From positions 1-57,852 of the forward strand of contig JANLTP010000190.1 of assembly GCA_031363055.1 (NCBI GenBank): DNA of 57,852 bases, written 5' to 3'. The stretch's first letter is position 1, and each line of letters begins with the position of its first letter. Both the position numbers and the translations under genes were made by a program. The notes below the pieces were generated by a model. It did not search any database. It had not been told where the DNA came from and worked only from the letters and a program-made list of their open reading frames with translations. The stretch is from JANLTP01 sp031363055. Lineage in GTDB: Bacteria; Pseudomonadota; Gammaproteobacteria; Burkholderiales; Burkholderiaceae_E. Positions 8,746 through 15,997 of this stretch are shown in pieces.

Positions 8746-9065
8746 TCGGACCTCCGTTGCCAGTCATGCCAGTGGTTCACCGCGCGCGTGATGTCCGCGT
8801 CTTGGCTGCGTTTGTCACCGCCGCACAGCAGCAGCACGACTTCGGCACCCGATTGGGCGTAATACACGCGGTAGCCAGCGCCAATGTCGACGCGCAATTC
8901 CCATACGCCGTCGCGACAAAACTTGTGGTCGCCGAAGTTGCCCAGCTCAATGCGGCTGACACGTTTGACTATTTGCACCTTGGCGATTGGATCGCGAAGG
9001 TGCTTGAGCCAATCCAGGTACTGGTCTTTGCCTTCGGCAGTGAGGTAGTGGCGAATTTCGAACAC
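8742..9065 (-). CDS. RelE/HigB-type toxin (addiction module killer protein)
   Basis: A 107-residue protein of the phage-derived Gp49-like/HigB subgroup: LDWLKHLRDPIAKVQIVKRVSRIELGNFGDHK, then VWELRVDIGAGYRVYYAQ, and LLLCGGDKRSQDADITRA. These ribosome-dependent mRNA interferases stop translation when freed from the antitoxin. The start is GTG at 9065; a stop codon lies in frame nine bases upstream, so no longer form exists. Toxin precedes antitoxin, as in classic hig modules. The predicted -10 lies so close to the start codon that the transcript could be nearly leaderless. Confidence 0.88.
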   Translation of the reverse strand: MFEIRHYLTAEGKDQYLDWLKHLRDPIAKVQIVKRVSRIELGNFGDHKFCRDGVWELRVDIGAGYRVYYAQSGAEVVLLLCGGDKRSQDADITRAVNHWHDWQRRSE

Positions 9066-9070
9066 GGCTT

Positions 9071-9099
9071 ATTTTCGTCTATAAACGAATATATGTCAA
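9071..9099 (-). promoter_or_regulatory. Promoter and operator of the hig-like toxin-antitoxin pair
   Basis: On the minus strand a perfect TTGACA (9094-9099) is followed after 17 bases by GAAAAT (9071-9076) as a -10. Between and overlapping them lies a near-perfect palindrome, TTCGTCTATAAACGAA (9074-9089; 14 of 16 positions symmetrical), placed to let the antitoxin HTH block RNA polymerase. Inferred from position and symmetry only. Confidence 0.55.
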
Positions 9100-9332
9100 T
9101 ACCGGCCGGAATGAATCGCGCTGTGCTCAGCCACGCTGTCAAGCTCCAATTGCCCAACGTTGGTGAGGTACGCGGTAATGCATGCGGTCCAAAATGATTG
9201 GCAGCCACTCTCGGAGTCGGAACGGGTTTTCATGACAACGTATTGTCCCGATAAAAACCATTTCCAGGACATTTACGCGGCCGCAGAGAATTGGGGCGTC
9301 GACCGCGGAGGAACGTATGGCCCGTTCTCGAC

Positions 9333-9415
9333 CGAAAGCGGCTTTTATAAGCCGTTTCGATGTCGCCTCGGATCGATAGTCGGAAGGACCTCCTCCTGGA
9401 GGTTCTCGATCCGAT
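9333..9415. other. Two adjacent stable hairpins in a 445-base gap between toxin-antitoxin pairs
   Basis: Hairpin 1 (9333-9359) pairs CGAAA with TTTCG and GGCTT with AAGCC around a short loop. Hairpin 2 (about 9370-9412) pairs GGATCGA with TCGATCC and inner GACCTCC with GGAGGTT. A GGAGG precedes an ATG at about 9317 that opens a 20-residue frame (MARSRPKAAFISRF...). No known gene is seen in 9066-9511. The stretch could be a small RNA, a tiny ORF, or a decayed gene. Confidence 0.35.
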
Positions 9416-9511
9416 AGCCAGACCGTACGATTGGCAGAACGGCGTAGCGCTTTCCAATCTCGCTTAGAGTGAGTTCCAAGTTGAAATGAATGTATTTATC
9501 TTCAAGTAAGG

Positions 9512-9880
9512 TTAGGCTTCGCTACGCTCGGCTGCACGTGTGGGTGGCTTGCGCGCTGCCTTGCCAAGCGCGCGTTCTGCCCACTTATTGAGACTGGTAC
9601 CACTCATGGCGGCCGCCTTGAGCGCAGCGGCATGAACCTGGGGTGCGATGCGCAACATAACTTTGCCGCTGGCAGGCCTTTCTGGGGCCGATCCGAGTTC
9701 CTTGGATGCGGCTAGATAGTCTTCGATGGCCGCGTGAAAGTTGCACTCAAACTCTGACACCGACTCGCCGTGAAAGGAAATGATGTCGTCAATATCTTGG
9801 ACGCGCCCAACAATGATCTTGTCTTCTATGTCGAAGACCATGCTCGTTTTGTAGCCCTTGTAGGACATGAAATTGATCAT
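9512..9880 (-). CDS. hicB: HicB-family antitoxin
   Basis: A 122-residue protein with the HicB layout: an N-terminal partially degraded RNase H-like fold (YKGYKTSMVFDIEDKIIVG, then FHGESVSEFECNFHAAIEDYL) and a C-terminal ribbon-helix-helix DNA-binding domain (SGKVMLRIAPQVHAAALKAAAMSG). It should bind HicA and repress the operon. It overlaps the upstream hicA by four bases, so the pair is translated together. The C-terminal tail is basic and Ala-rich. It is the second antitoxin system within 1.7 kb. Confidence 0.9.
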   Translation of the reverse strand: MINFMSYKGYKTSMVFDIEDKIIVGRVQDIDDIISFHGESVSEFECNFHAAIEDYLAASKELGSAPERPASGKVMLRIAPQVHAAALKAAAMSGTSLNKWAERALGKAARKPPTRAAERSEA

Positions 9881-10098
9881 GGCTTGATTCCTATTCGTTC
9901 AATGAATTCGCGTACGGCCGAGGCCCGATAGCGCAAAGCTTCCTTGCCTGGGTGAGGTCGATGGAGTGTCATCTTCCGGCCACTGAACTCAAACGTGACG
10001 GATGAGCCTGTACCTTCGACTACTCTGCAGCCTGCAGCTTTGAGCATCGATTCGATACGCGCCCACTCAATGTTCCCATTAATAGGGTCGGTGAGCAC
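9877..10098 (-). CDS. hicA: HicA-family mRNA interferase toxin
   Basis: A 73-residue dsRBD-like toxin: IEWARIESMLKAAGC, then EGTGSSVTFEFSGRKMTLHRPHPGKE, ending RASAVREFIERIGIKP. The HRPHP stretch holds the histidine expected in this HicA subgroup. HicA cleaves mRNA when not bound by HicB. Start is GTG at 10098, with no ATG in frame until residue 18, so GTG is the likely start. The toxin is first in the operon, the usual hicAB order. Confidence 0.88.
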   Translation of the reverse strand: MLTDPINGNIEWARIESMLKAAGCRVVEGTGSSVTFEFSGRKMTLHRPHPGKEALRYRASAVREFIERIGIKP

Positions 10099-10127
10099 CC
10101 GTTCCAGGCGTTTTTCTGAGCGGCCTG

Positions 10128-10164
10128 TTCCCTGTCAATCTGAATTTTTTGCATGCACAGGGAA
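10128..10164. promoter_or_regulatory. Inverted repeat upstream of hicAB
   Basis: TTCCCTGT at 10128-10135 and its exact complement ACAGGGAA at 10157-10164 are separated by 21 bases, 30 bases upstream of the hicA start and about 100 bases upstream of the divergent hydrolase. Spacing of the half-sites by about three helical turns suits two bound dimers. It could serve HicB or the divergent gene. Confidence 0.35.
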
Positions 10165-10268
10165 TCGGATGAGGCCATCCGCGCTCTTATGTTCAGGTTC
10201 ACCTTGAACCCAGGCAGGCTCAAACTTTTTGGCGTATTCATGCGCCGCAGTCTTTCAAGGATTATTCA

Positions 10269-11249
10269 ATGTACCCACGGCAACTGTACAAGGCCGCGAT
10301 GTTCGCGCTCGGCTCAATAGTCAGCCTAAGAATGCTGGCAATCGCCTCAGCCGGAATCGCAACGATGGGCCAATCCCCGATCGCCCAAGCCGCTAACCCG
10401 ACCTGCGGCGTTACCGGTGTGGCGCTTCAGGTACTGGGATCGGGTGGCCCGGAAATGCGGGGCCGGGCTTCGGCCAGTTATCTGGTCTGGGTCGACGGCA
10501 AGGCGCGTGTGTTGATCGACTCGGGCGGTGGATCAGCATTGCGCTTTGGTGAATCGGGCGCCCATATCGCTGATATCGATGCCGTGCTGTTCACGCATCT
10601 GCACAGCGACCACAGCGCCGACTTTCCAGTGCTTGTGAAATCCTCACATTTCGAGGAACGCCCCCGCAAACGCGCGCTGCCGGTGTATGGCCCCACCGGT
10701 ACAGCGCTGTACCCCTCGACTTCCGAGTTCTTGAACGCGCTGTTTGCGGCCAGGAGCGGCGTGTTTCGCTACCTGGGTCCGGCCGGTAACGAGATGGCCT
10801 ACGAGTTTGAGCCGCATGATGTGCCGGTCGACGCAAGTTCGGCGCTGAAAATCCATGATCAGGATGGCATAAGCATCAGCGCCATACCGGTGGTCCATGC
10901 CAAGGTTCCGGCACTGGCTTTTTTGGTCCAGGCAAAAGGCAAGTCGATCGCCTTCAGCGGCGACGGCAACGGCAACAACGGCCTGTTGCAAAAACTCGCA
11001 AGCGGCACCGACATGCTGGTCGCGCACCTGGCGATTGACGACTCGATTCATTTCGGCGAGCGCTCGCTGCATGCGCCGCCCGCCCTGATTGGTGAGATTG
11101 CGGCCGCTGCCGGTAGCCGCCAATTGGTGTTGGCGCATCGCCGCCCGGAAACGCTGGGCAAGGAGGCCGCATTGCAATCAACGATTGCCCGTGCTTACAA
11201 GGGTCCGATCTCGTTCGCCGACGACCTGAGCTGTTTTGTGTTGAACTGA
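10269..11249 (+). CDS. Exported MBL-fold (RNase Z-like) metallo-hydrolase
   Basis: A 326-residue protein with an N-terminal hydrophobic signal (roughly residues 10-42, Ala-rich cleavage area). The metallo-beta-lactamase fold follows: a GSGGPEMRGRASASYLV start, LIDSGGGS, the metal motif HLHSDHSAD, a later FSGDGNGN metal-bridging region, and a closing LAHRRPE. The layout resembles periplasmic arylsulfatase/RNase Z-like hydrolases rather than tRNase Z proper, which has no signal peptide. Substrate unknown. A ribosome site (AAGGA) sits seven bases before the ATG. The ECF sigma gene follows after 43 bases and may be cotranscribed. Confidence 0.8.
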   Translation: MYPRQLYKAAMFALGSIVSLRMLAIASAGIATMGQSPIAQAANPTCGVTGVALQVLGSGGPEMRGRASASYLVWVDGKARVLIDSGGGSALRFGESGAHIADIDAVLFTHLHSDHSADFPVLVKSSHFEERPRKRALPVYGPTGTALYPSTSEFLNALFAARSGVFRYLGPAGNEMAYEFEPHDVPVDASSALKIHDQDGISISAIPVVHAKVPALAFLVQAKGKSIAFSGDGNGNNGLLQKLASGTDMLVAHLAIDDSIHFGERSLHAPPALIGEIAAAAGSRQLVLAHRRPETLGKEAALQSTIARAYKGPISFADDLSCFVLN

Positions 11250-11292
11250 TTTATTTCAGGTAACCGGGAATCAAACTCCGATTACAGCGCTC

Positions 11293-11850
11293 TTGGTTCC
11301 CATGATCTTTAAATCCGCAGTCTTTCAATCAGTCGAGGCGCGCTACAACCAATGGGTGCGCGAGCATTACCGCTTTTTGCTGCGCAGCGCCTGGGCGCTG
11401 ACCGGTTCACGAGCCATCGCCGAAGATGTTGTGCAGGACTGCTTTGCCAGTGCCTGGAAGCATCGCGAGCAATTGCGTCAGCCCGAGCTGGCACGGGCCT
11501 GCTGTTTCAGATCATGCGCCGTGCCGCCTTTCGCCAGTCGGTACCTGCCAGTCAATCAATCGACGATGACGAACTGCCGGAGCAAGCAGCCCCTGATTAT
11601 TGGCCTGGACGACAAGCTCGATGTGGTCAATGCGCTCGCGCGACTGGCGCCGATTCACCGGGAGGTGCTGGTACTGTTTTATTTCGATGACATGTCAACC
11701 GCACAAATGGCTGAAGCGCTGGAGATTGCGCCGGGCACGGTGCTCTCTCGACTGGCGCGCGCCCGCGACGCATTGAAAATCGTCATGAACGTGCCCGCAC
11801 GACCCACAACCGTCGCACGCGTCACCGCACTACTGAAGACCCGGAAATGA
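11293..11850 (+). CDS. ECF-type RNA polymerase sigma factor with an out-of-frame middle
   Basis: 185 residues. Sigma region 2 is seen at about 13-62 (RYNQWVREHYRFLLRSAWAL, IAEDVVQDCFASAWKHRE) and region 4 at about 105-160 (LARLAPIHREVLVLFYFDD, MSTAQMAEALEIAPGTVLSR). Between them, residues from about 69 to 105 (CCFRSCAVPPFASRY...) do not resemble a linker. The neighbouring frame reads LFQIMRRAAFRQSVPASQS and then DDDELPEQAAPDYWPG, a normal ECF linker. A base lost near 11,500 and a base gained near 11,605 would restore a continuous protein, so two compensating indels are likely. The helix before the linker is altered, so function is uncertain. The downstream gene overlaps by four bases and looks like its membrane partner. 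Confidence 0.75.
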   Translation: MVPMIFKSAVFQSVEARYNQWVREHYRFLLRSAWALTGSRAIAEDVVQDCFASAWKHREQLRQPELARACCFRSCAVPPFASRYLPVNQSTMTNCRSKQPLIIGLDDKLDVVNALARLAPIHREVLVLFYFDDMSTAQMAEALEIAPGTVLSRLARARDALKIVMNVPARPTTVARVTALLKTRK

Positions 11851-12449
11851 ACCCACACCCCGACCCCGAAGACACCCGCTTCGATCTGAAAGTCCGCGCG
11901 GAATTGGCGCTCGCATTCAAGGCGAATGAGCCACCGGCAAACCTGTACCGACCGAACCAATCCTGGCTGGCGCGTCGAGGTTTTCAGCGCGCCGTGATCG
12001 CCTTGCTGCTTGCCAGTGGTGGTACTGGCGCGGTGCTTGCCATGCGTCCGCCCGAGCTGGTGCGCGGTGCCATCGAACACGAGTATTACGAGCGTACCTT
12101 GCGCGGCAACTTCATGGACACGGCGCCCCTGCTTCGACACCTGGGCTTGAACCCCCAGCAGGTCGTACCCGGATTTCCGCAGTTGATGCGACCCTGCGAC
12201 ATCGAAGGGCATCTGGTTTATCACCTGACCACGTTTTTTGAGAAAGGCGGCATGGTCACCGTGTTCGCGTTTGATCAGCCGGTGGCACTCAAGGAGGCCA
12301 GTGGTTGGTGGGGCAACATTTACTGGAAAGTCATCACCTCGCGCAACGGTAAACCGCTGGTCCTGGTTGCGCAGAAAAAGCAGGCGCTGGTCATGGCCCA
12401 AAGCCACTTCAGCAATCAGGACGTACCGCACTTACAGGACAAAAAATGA
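11847..12449 (+). CDS. One-span membrane protein, candidate anti-sigma factor
   Basis: A 200-residue protein whose ATG overlaps the sigma-factor stop by four bases. An N-terminal cytoplasmic stretch of about 45 residues (acidic, DLKVRAELALAFKANEPPAN) precedes one membrane segment (about 48-66, AVIALLLASGGTGAVLAM) and a periplasmic domain of about 130 residues. The periplasmic part includes CDIEGHLVYHLTTFFEKG and VTVFAFDQP. This resembles DUF3379-type proteins found after ECF genes. The position and topology suit an anti-sigma factor; no zinc-binding HxxxCxxC motif is present, so it would not be a ZAS-type. Assigned by context. Confidence 0.6.
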   Translation: MNPHPDPEDTRFDLKVRAELALAFKANEPPANLYRPNQSWLARRGFQRAVIALLLASGGTGAVLAMRPPELVRGAIEHEYYERTLRGNFMDTAPLLRHLGLNPQQVVPGFPQLMRPCDIEGHLVYHLTTFFEKGGMVTVFAFDQPVALKEASGWWGNIYWKVITSRNGKPLVLVAQKKQALVMAQSHFSNQDVPHLQDKK

Positions 12450-12733
12450 CCAAGAATCCGACTTCGTTGACTCGCCGTCATTGGCTGGCCGGCGGTGCCA
12501 GCACGCTTGCCGCGGCCGGCCTGACAACCTTTACCCGCCCGGCACTGGCACAAGCGGCTGCGTCTTCGACTGCAAATACGGCCGCGACCTCTGTGGCCCA
12601 AGCCAAGTCCCTGCCTGCCTACGTGAGCTGGAAGGACCCGGCCAGCGTCATCGTACATGACTTTGCCTCGGTTCCACGTACACCAATCTACGTGGGTTTG
12701 GGGCCTCGTTCCTCATCAACCGGCGTTTGGTAG
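12446..12733 (+). pseudogene. Truncated Tat-exported protein, possibly a sulfite-oxidase-like molybdoenzyme
   Basis: The ATG overlaps the upstream stop by four bases. A twin-arginine signal (TRRHWLAGGAS, then an Ala-rich h-region ending ALAQA near residue 38) leads to a short mature start including LPAYVSWKDPASVIVH. That stretch reminds me of the N-terminus of periplasmic sulfite-oxidase-family proteins (300+ residues), but this is recollection. From about 12,659 the frame enters a segment also present beside the IS stub at 403 and stops after 25 more residues. The gene is therefore cut to 95 codons and probably inactive. It may be the original output of the sigma/anti-sigma pair. Confidence 0.55.
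12659..12695 (+). repeat. Junction segment, copy B (first copy at 403-439)
   Basis: Matches 403-439 at 30 of 37 positions with only transitions as differences. In one frame it reads STYTNLRG and continues about 15 codons to a TAA near 12,738. It begins exactly where the Tat-exported protein stops looking like a known family, so it marks a recombination or insertion border. Confidence 0.55.
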
Positions 12734-12798
12734 CCGATTAAAAAATACACACCGTACAGACTATATTTGTTTTACGTTCATCAGAAAATTATCAACTT

Positions 12799-12843
12799 TC
12801 TGGTGTAGGTCTGTCTGGTGTACGTCTGTCTGGTGCACGTCAA
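12799..12843. repeat. Three tandem 15-base units
   Basis: Units TCTGGTGTAGGTCTG, TCTGGTGTACGTCTG and TCTGGTGCACGTCAA stand head to tail just after the crotonase stop. They fall in the intergenic space between converging genes. Too few and too short for a CRISPR array. No function is evident; they match the slippage-like repeats seen elsewhere in the window. Confidence 0.8.
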
Positions 12844-12854
12844 ACCGGGGCGGG

Positions 12855-13928
12855 TCAACTGCCCCGGGCTTTGGCCGCAGCGCTCTTCGATGTTGGACCG
12901 ATTGCCTTGTCGCGACGCTTTCCGCTGACATCACGCGACCATAACGATCGCGCGCCTTCTGCGGGTGGCTGCATGAATTCGTCGCCCCAGTTGCCGGGGC
13001 CAGGCTCGGGAATCGCCCGGCCGCTGTCGCGCCATTCCACCGCTGCCGGGAAACCGTGGGTTTGCGCGTAACGCTTGAACCACAGGCCTTCCGGTGAGTG
13101 GCGAGTGATACCGTCGAAGAGGGTGGCAAACATCTGCGTTTGTTCAAGACCCATCTGGTCGATAGCCTGGTTGATGACCAGCTTTAACATCATCAACTGG
13201 TTCTTCGGCACACCGGCCATTCGGTCCGCCAGCTTTTGCACAGCCGCATCGAGTTTCGCAATCGGTGCGAAGTCGGTGGCGAGCCCCCAGTCAAAGGCCT
13301 GCTTGCCATCAATCAAATCACCCGTCAACATGAGGCGCTTGGCACGCATGGCGCCGATCCGATAGACCCACATCGCCGGCGTCGGGCAACCCCATACCCG
13401 CACTGGCATGTAACCGATGCGCGCCTTGTCTTCCATCACGATAAAGTCGCAGCAGGTGGCAATGTCACTGCCACCGGCGGCGGCGTAGCCATGCACACGA
13501 GCGATGGTTGGTTTGTAGGAGCGCCACAGACTCATGAAGTCGTCAGTGTTTCGCTTCATGAATTTGTAGTCGATCATCGGGTCCCAGGGCATCGACTGCG
13601 TGACATCGTTGACCGCTTGGCCTTCGGCGTACTGCTTCAGGTCATAGCCTGCGCAAAAAGCATTGCCGGCGCCGCGAACGATAATTACATGGACCCGGTC
13701 ATCGGCATTCGCCGCTTCGACCGCTTGGCGAATCTCGCCGGGCATGGCCTCATTGATGGCATTCAGACGCTCAGGCCGGTTCAGCGTAATCGTGGCAACT
13801 CGGCCGACCACGTCGATCTTGAGTGTCGAGTAAACCTGATCAGCCGGCTTGCTGGCGAGGCGTTTGCCCGGCGCAGCTTTTGTTTTCGGCGAGGATTTAC
13901 CAGTTGCAGCAGACGCCTTGCTTGCCAT
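12855..13928 (-). CDS. Enoyl-CoA hydratase/isomerase family protein (crotonase)
   Basis: A 357-residue crotonase-fold protein: ATITLNRPERLNAIN, VIIVRGAGNAFCAGYDL (oxyanion-hole strand), and HGYAAAGGSDIATCCDF. It is about 90 residues longer than a basic enoyl-CoA hydratase because of a lysine/alanine-rich N-terminal tail (about residues 1-30) and a C-terminal extension after residue 290. Neither of the usual glutamates is obvious at the AAGGSD loop, where Ser-Asp stands, so hydratase activity is uncertain; a hydrolase or isomerase role is possible. It acts in the cytoplasm on an acyl-CoA. It stands alone between the repeat region and the mtoX operon. Confidence 0.85.
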   Translation of the reverse strand: MASKASAATGKSSPKTKAAPGKRLASKPADQVYSTLKIDVVGRVATITLNRPERLNAINEAMPGEIRQAVEAANADDRVHVIIVRGAGNAFCAGYDLKQYAEGQAVNDVTQSMPWDPMIDYKFMKRNTDDFMSLWRSYKPTIARVHGYAAAGGSDIATCCDFIVMEDKARIGYMPVRVWGCPTPAMWVYRIGAMRAKRLMLTGDLIDGKQAFDWGLATDFAPIAKLDAAVQKLADRMAGVPKNQLMMLKLVINQAIDQMGLEQTQMFATLFDGITRHSPEGLWFKRYAQTHGFPAAVEWRDSGRAIPEPGPGNWGDEFMQPPAEGARSLWSRDVSGKRRDKAIGPTSKSAAAKARGS

Positions 13929-13961
13929 GACGGTTGTCTCGAATCGTTGCTATTTGGGCCT

Positions 13962-15233
13962 TTATTGTAATGGCCTGCGCTGAATGCTGGCGCTGGTCGA
14001 ATCAACGCCATCGAGTGACTGCAAAAATGCGACCAGCGCCTGACGTTCGTCGAGGCTCAAACCCAGTGCCGCCAGCAGTTGACTCTTGGCCGGAACCGCG
14101 CCACCACCACGGTCGTAAAACTCGATCACCTCGTCGAGCGTCGCAAAAGCGCCGTTGTGCATGTAAGGCGCGGTTCGCGCGACATTGCGCAGACTCGGCG
14201 TCCTGAACGAGCGCCGATCGTTCGGATCAAGGGTAATTTCAAAGCGTCCTAAATCAGGCGGCTCAGATGATGCAAACGCGGCCAGATCAGCATCGGTGAC
14301 TGTGGTTTGCACACCCGGTGCCAGCGGTACGACATAGGTTCTACCACTCCCTCGAGCCTGAACGTTAGCCTCGCTGTCTGCCACACCTTTAGCCACACCG
14401 TTATCCTCGCCGTTTTCCTCACTGTTCGCCGATCCTTCGGCTACACCGGTGATGTGAAACTTTTGGTCTAAAAACAGTGCGTTGTGTTCGTCGATCAGAT
14501 GACACATCGAGCAGCGCGCTTTGCTGGTAAACAATTGATAGCCGTGAATTTCGCGATCGCTCAATACCGACTGTTCGCCACCATAACGCCAACGGTCAAA
14601 CCGCGATCTTGCGGATACCAGGCTGGTCTCAAACGCAGCCAGCGCCGCCCCGACCGTCTCCATCGAGGCGACCGCACCGCCAAAGACCCGCTCGAATGCT
14701 CCGGCATAGTCAGGCAACTGACGAATCTTGTCGAGTACAAAGCCAATCGATGGATTCGCCATTTCATCGGCATGCAGCAAAGGTAGCCAAGCCTGAGTCG
14801 CCAGATTGGACTCTCGGCCATCGTGAAACAGGTGCTTTTGCCAGGCGACATTTAACAAGGTCGGTGCGTTGCGACGCAGGCTCTTGCCCTCAATGCCGAC
14901 TGCCGTACGTGATGCGTTTGAGGTGTAGCCTTCCTCGGGCACGTGGCACATCGAGCAGGACATCGTGCCGTTGAACGACAATCTACGATCGAAGAAGAGC
15001 TTTTGGCCTAAAGCGCTTATGGCAATACGGTCTGGCTGAGAAGAAGCCTGCGCGGGCAAGACCAAGGGCGGCAATCCAAGCTCGCGCACCTCAATCAAAT
15101 TTTCAGCAGTTTCGCCGCCCCCTCGATCGGACCCAAAACGCCCGGCAGTCCAGCTCAAGGCCAGCAGCACCGCTGCCGCCAACGCGATGCCCGCAATGAG
15201 CGCTGCACGCCGCCGGCCTGGCCGAACGCTCAT
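13962..15233 (-). CDS. MauG/cytochrome c peroxidase-like di-heme protein
   Basis: A 423-residue protein with an N-terminal membrane anchor or uncleaved signal (about 10-30) and two CSMCH c-type haem sites at 93-97 and 241-245, the mark of bacterial di-haem peroxidases and MauG. Other family features are GQKLFFDRRLSFNGT, HDGRE, and FRTPSLRNVARTAPYMHNG. It is the third gene of an mtoX-SCO-mauG operon; its ATG overlaps the SCO stop by four bases. In Hyphomicrobium the equivalent trio supports methanethiol oxidase, with the MauG-like protein thought to act in maturation. Residues about 263-297 are a Ser/Glu/Asn/Gly/Ala-rich insertion with repeated GVA, EEN and SEAN words right after the second haem region. 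Confidence 0.85.
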   Translation of the reverse strand: MSVRPGRRRAALIAGIALAAAVLLALSWTAGRFGSDRGGGETAENLIEVRELGLPPLVLPAQASSQPDRIAISALGQKLFFDRRLSFNGTMSCSMCHVPEEGYTSNASRTAVGIEGKSLRRNAPTLLNVAWQKHLFHDGRESNLATQAWLPLLHADEMANPSIGFVLDKIRQLPDYAGAFERVFGGAVASMETVGAALAAFETSLVSARSRFDRWRYGGEQSVLSDREIHGYQLFTSKARCSMCHLIDEHNALFLDQKFHITGVAEGSANSEENGEDNGVAKGVADSEANVQARGSGRTYVVPLAPGVQTTVTDADLAAFASSEPPDLGRFEITLDPNDRRSFRTPSLRNVARTAPYMHNGAFATLDEVIEFYDRGGGAVPAKSQLLAALGLSLDERQALVAFLQSLDGVDSTSASIQRRPLQ

Positions 15234-15997
15234 TTCACGATGGACCTGGTATTCGACGCAGACGCCGCAGACGCTGCCGACGCCGTCGCTGCCTCCAGCG
15301 CCAAGGTTCGCAGGTCGTTCAGGATCACCTCGGGATGCAAAAACGCAGCACTGTAGATCTCGCGCACCTGCGCCCCTTTGTCGAGCAAGAACACCTTGAG
15401 CATATGGGTTCGCGCGCGGGTTGGGAGGCCCCGCTCGTCAAGATCGATTTCAACATCCTGTCCAAAATCATCGAGAATAGGTTTAAGCGCCGACGTTGAA
15501 TAAGTGGTCAGGAAATGCCAGGGCAGCTCAGCACTACGGGCGTGCTCAGCGCCGTATAGACGCATCGCCTGAGGCGTGTCATTGGTCGGGTCAAACGACA
15601 GACTCACCAGTCGAACTCGTCCCCGAAGCAACGGATCTGCCAGCACTTGGCGCTTGATGGTGTCGAAAGTCTGATACGCGAGCGGGCAGCCAATCGGGTC
15701 GCTGCAGTAGGTGTAAACGAACGACATCAAGGTCAGCGCGCCATGCGTGTAGCGCGACAGTCGACGCGGCACCCAGTTGCCGTCCAATACCCATCCATTG
15801 GCGGCATTTTGAATGGCCGGCAAGCGATAGCTGCCCGGCGCCGGCGGCACAAAATCTTGTACCGGCGCGATGCTGGGCGATTGCGCGCGAGCCGGCGTTA
15901 ACCACACACCGGAGCTGATGATCACCAGCGCCAAGCACGCGACGACCAGCGCTGCGGTTGCTGCGCTCAGCCGCTTACCTGTTTGGCACACCTGCAT
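15230..15997 (-). CDS. SCO1/SenC-family copper chaperone of the mtoX operon
   Basis: The start at 15997 is chosen because TAATG couples it to the mtoX stop with a one-base overlap; the frame is open upstream but there only shadows mtoX. The 255-residue product has a signal or anchor (about residues 12-37, ALVVACLALVIISSGVWL) and a thioredoxin-like SCO domain. Its cysteine pair reads CSDPIGC, spaced by five residues rather than the usual three of CxxxC. A conserved histidine follows late in the domain (FLHPEV or THMLKVF). SCO proteins deliver copper to periplasmic sites; here the client is probably the copper-dependent methanethiol oxidase encoded first in the operon. The C-terminus is Ala/Ser-rich. 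Confidence 0.85.
   Translation of the reverse strand: MQVCQTGKRLSAATAALVVACLALVIISSGVWLTPARAQSPSIAPVQDFVPPAPGSYRLPAIQNAANGWVLDGNWVPRRLSRYTHGALTLMSFVYTYCSDPIGCPLAYQTFDTIKRQVLADPLLRGRVRLVSLSFDPTNDTPQAMRLYGAEHARSAELPWHFLTTYSTSALKPILDDFGQDVEIDLDERGLPTRARTHMLKVFLLDKGAQVREIYSAAFLHPEVILNDLRTLALEAATASAASAASASNTRSIVK

Noticed and set aside
9160..9417. 85-residue open frame in the gap between toxin pairs
   Set aside because: No family likeness, no ribosome site, and it overlaps the hairpins; it looks like chance.
4627..10100. Possible integron cassette array (toxin pairs, small kinase, repeats)
   Set aside because: No attC-like core sites or integrase were seen, and genes lie in both orientations.
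11250..11292. Inverted GGGAA/TTCCC words before the ECF gene as an autoregulatory site
   Set aside because: Half-sites are only five bases and unevenly placed; no ECF consensus promoter is visible.
12799..12843. CRISPR-like repeat array
   Set aside because: Three 15-base units directly abut with no spacers and no cas genes are present.
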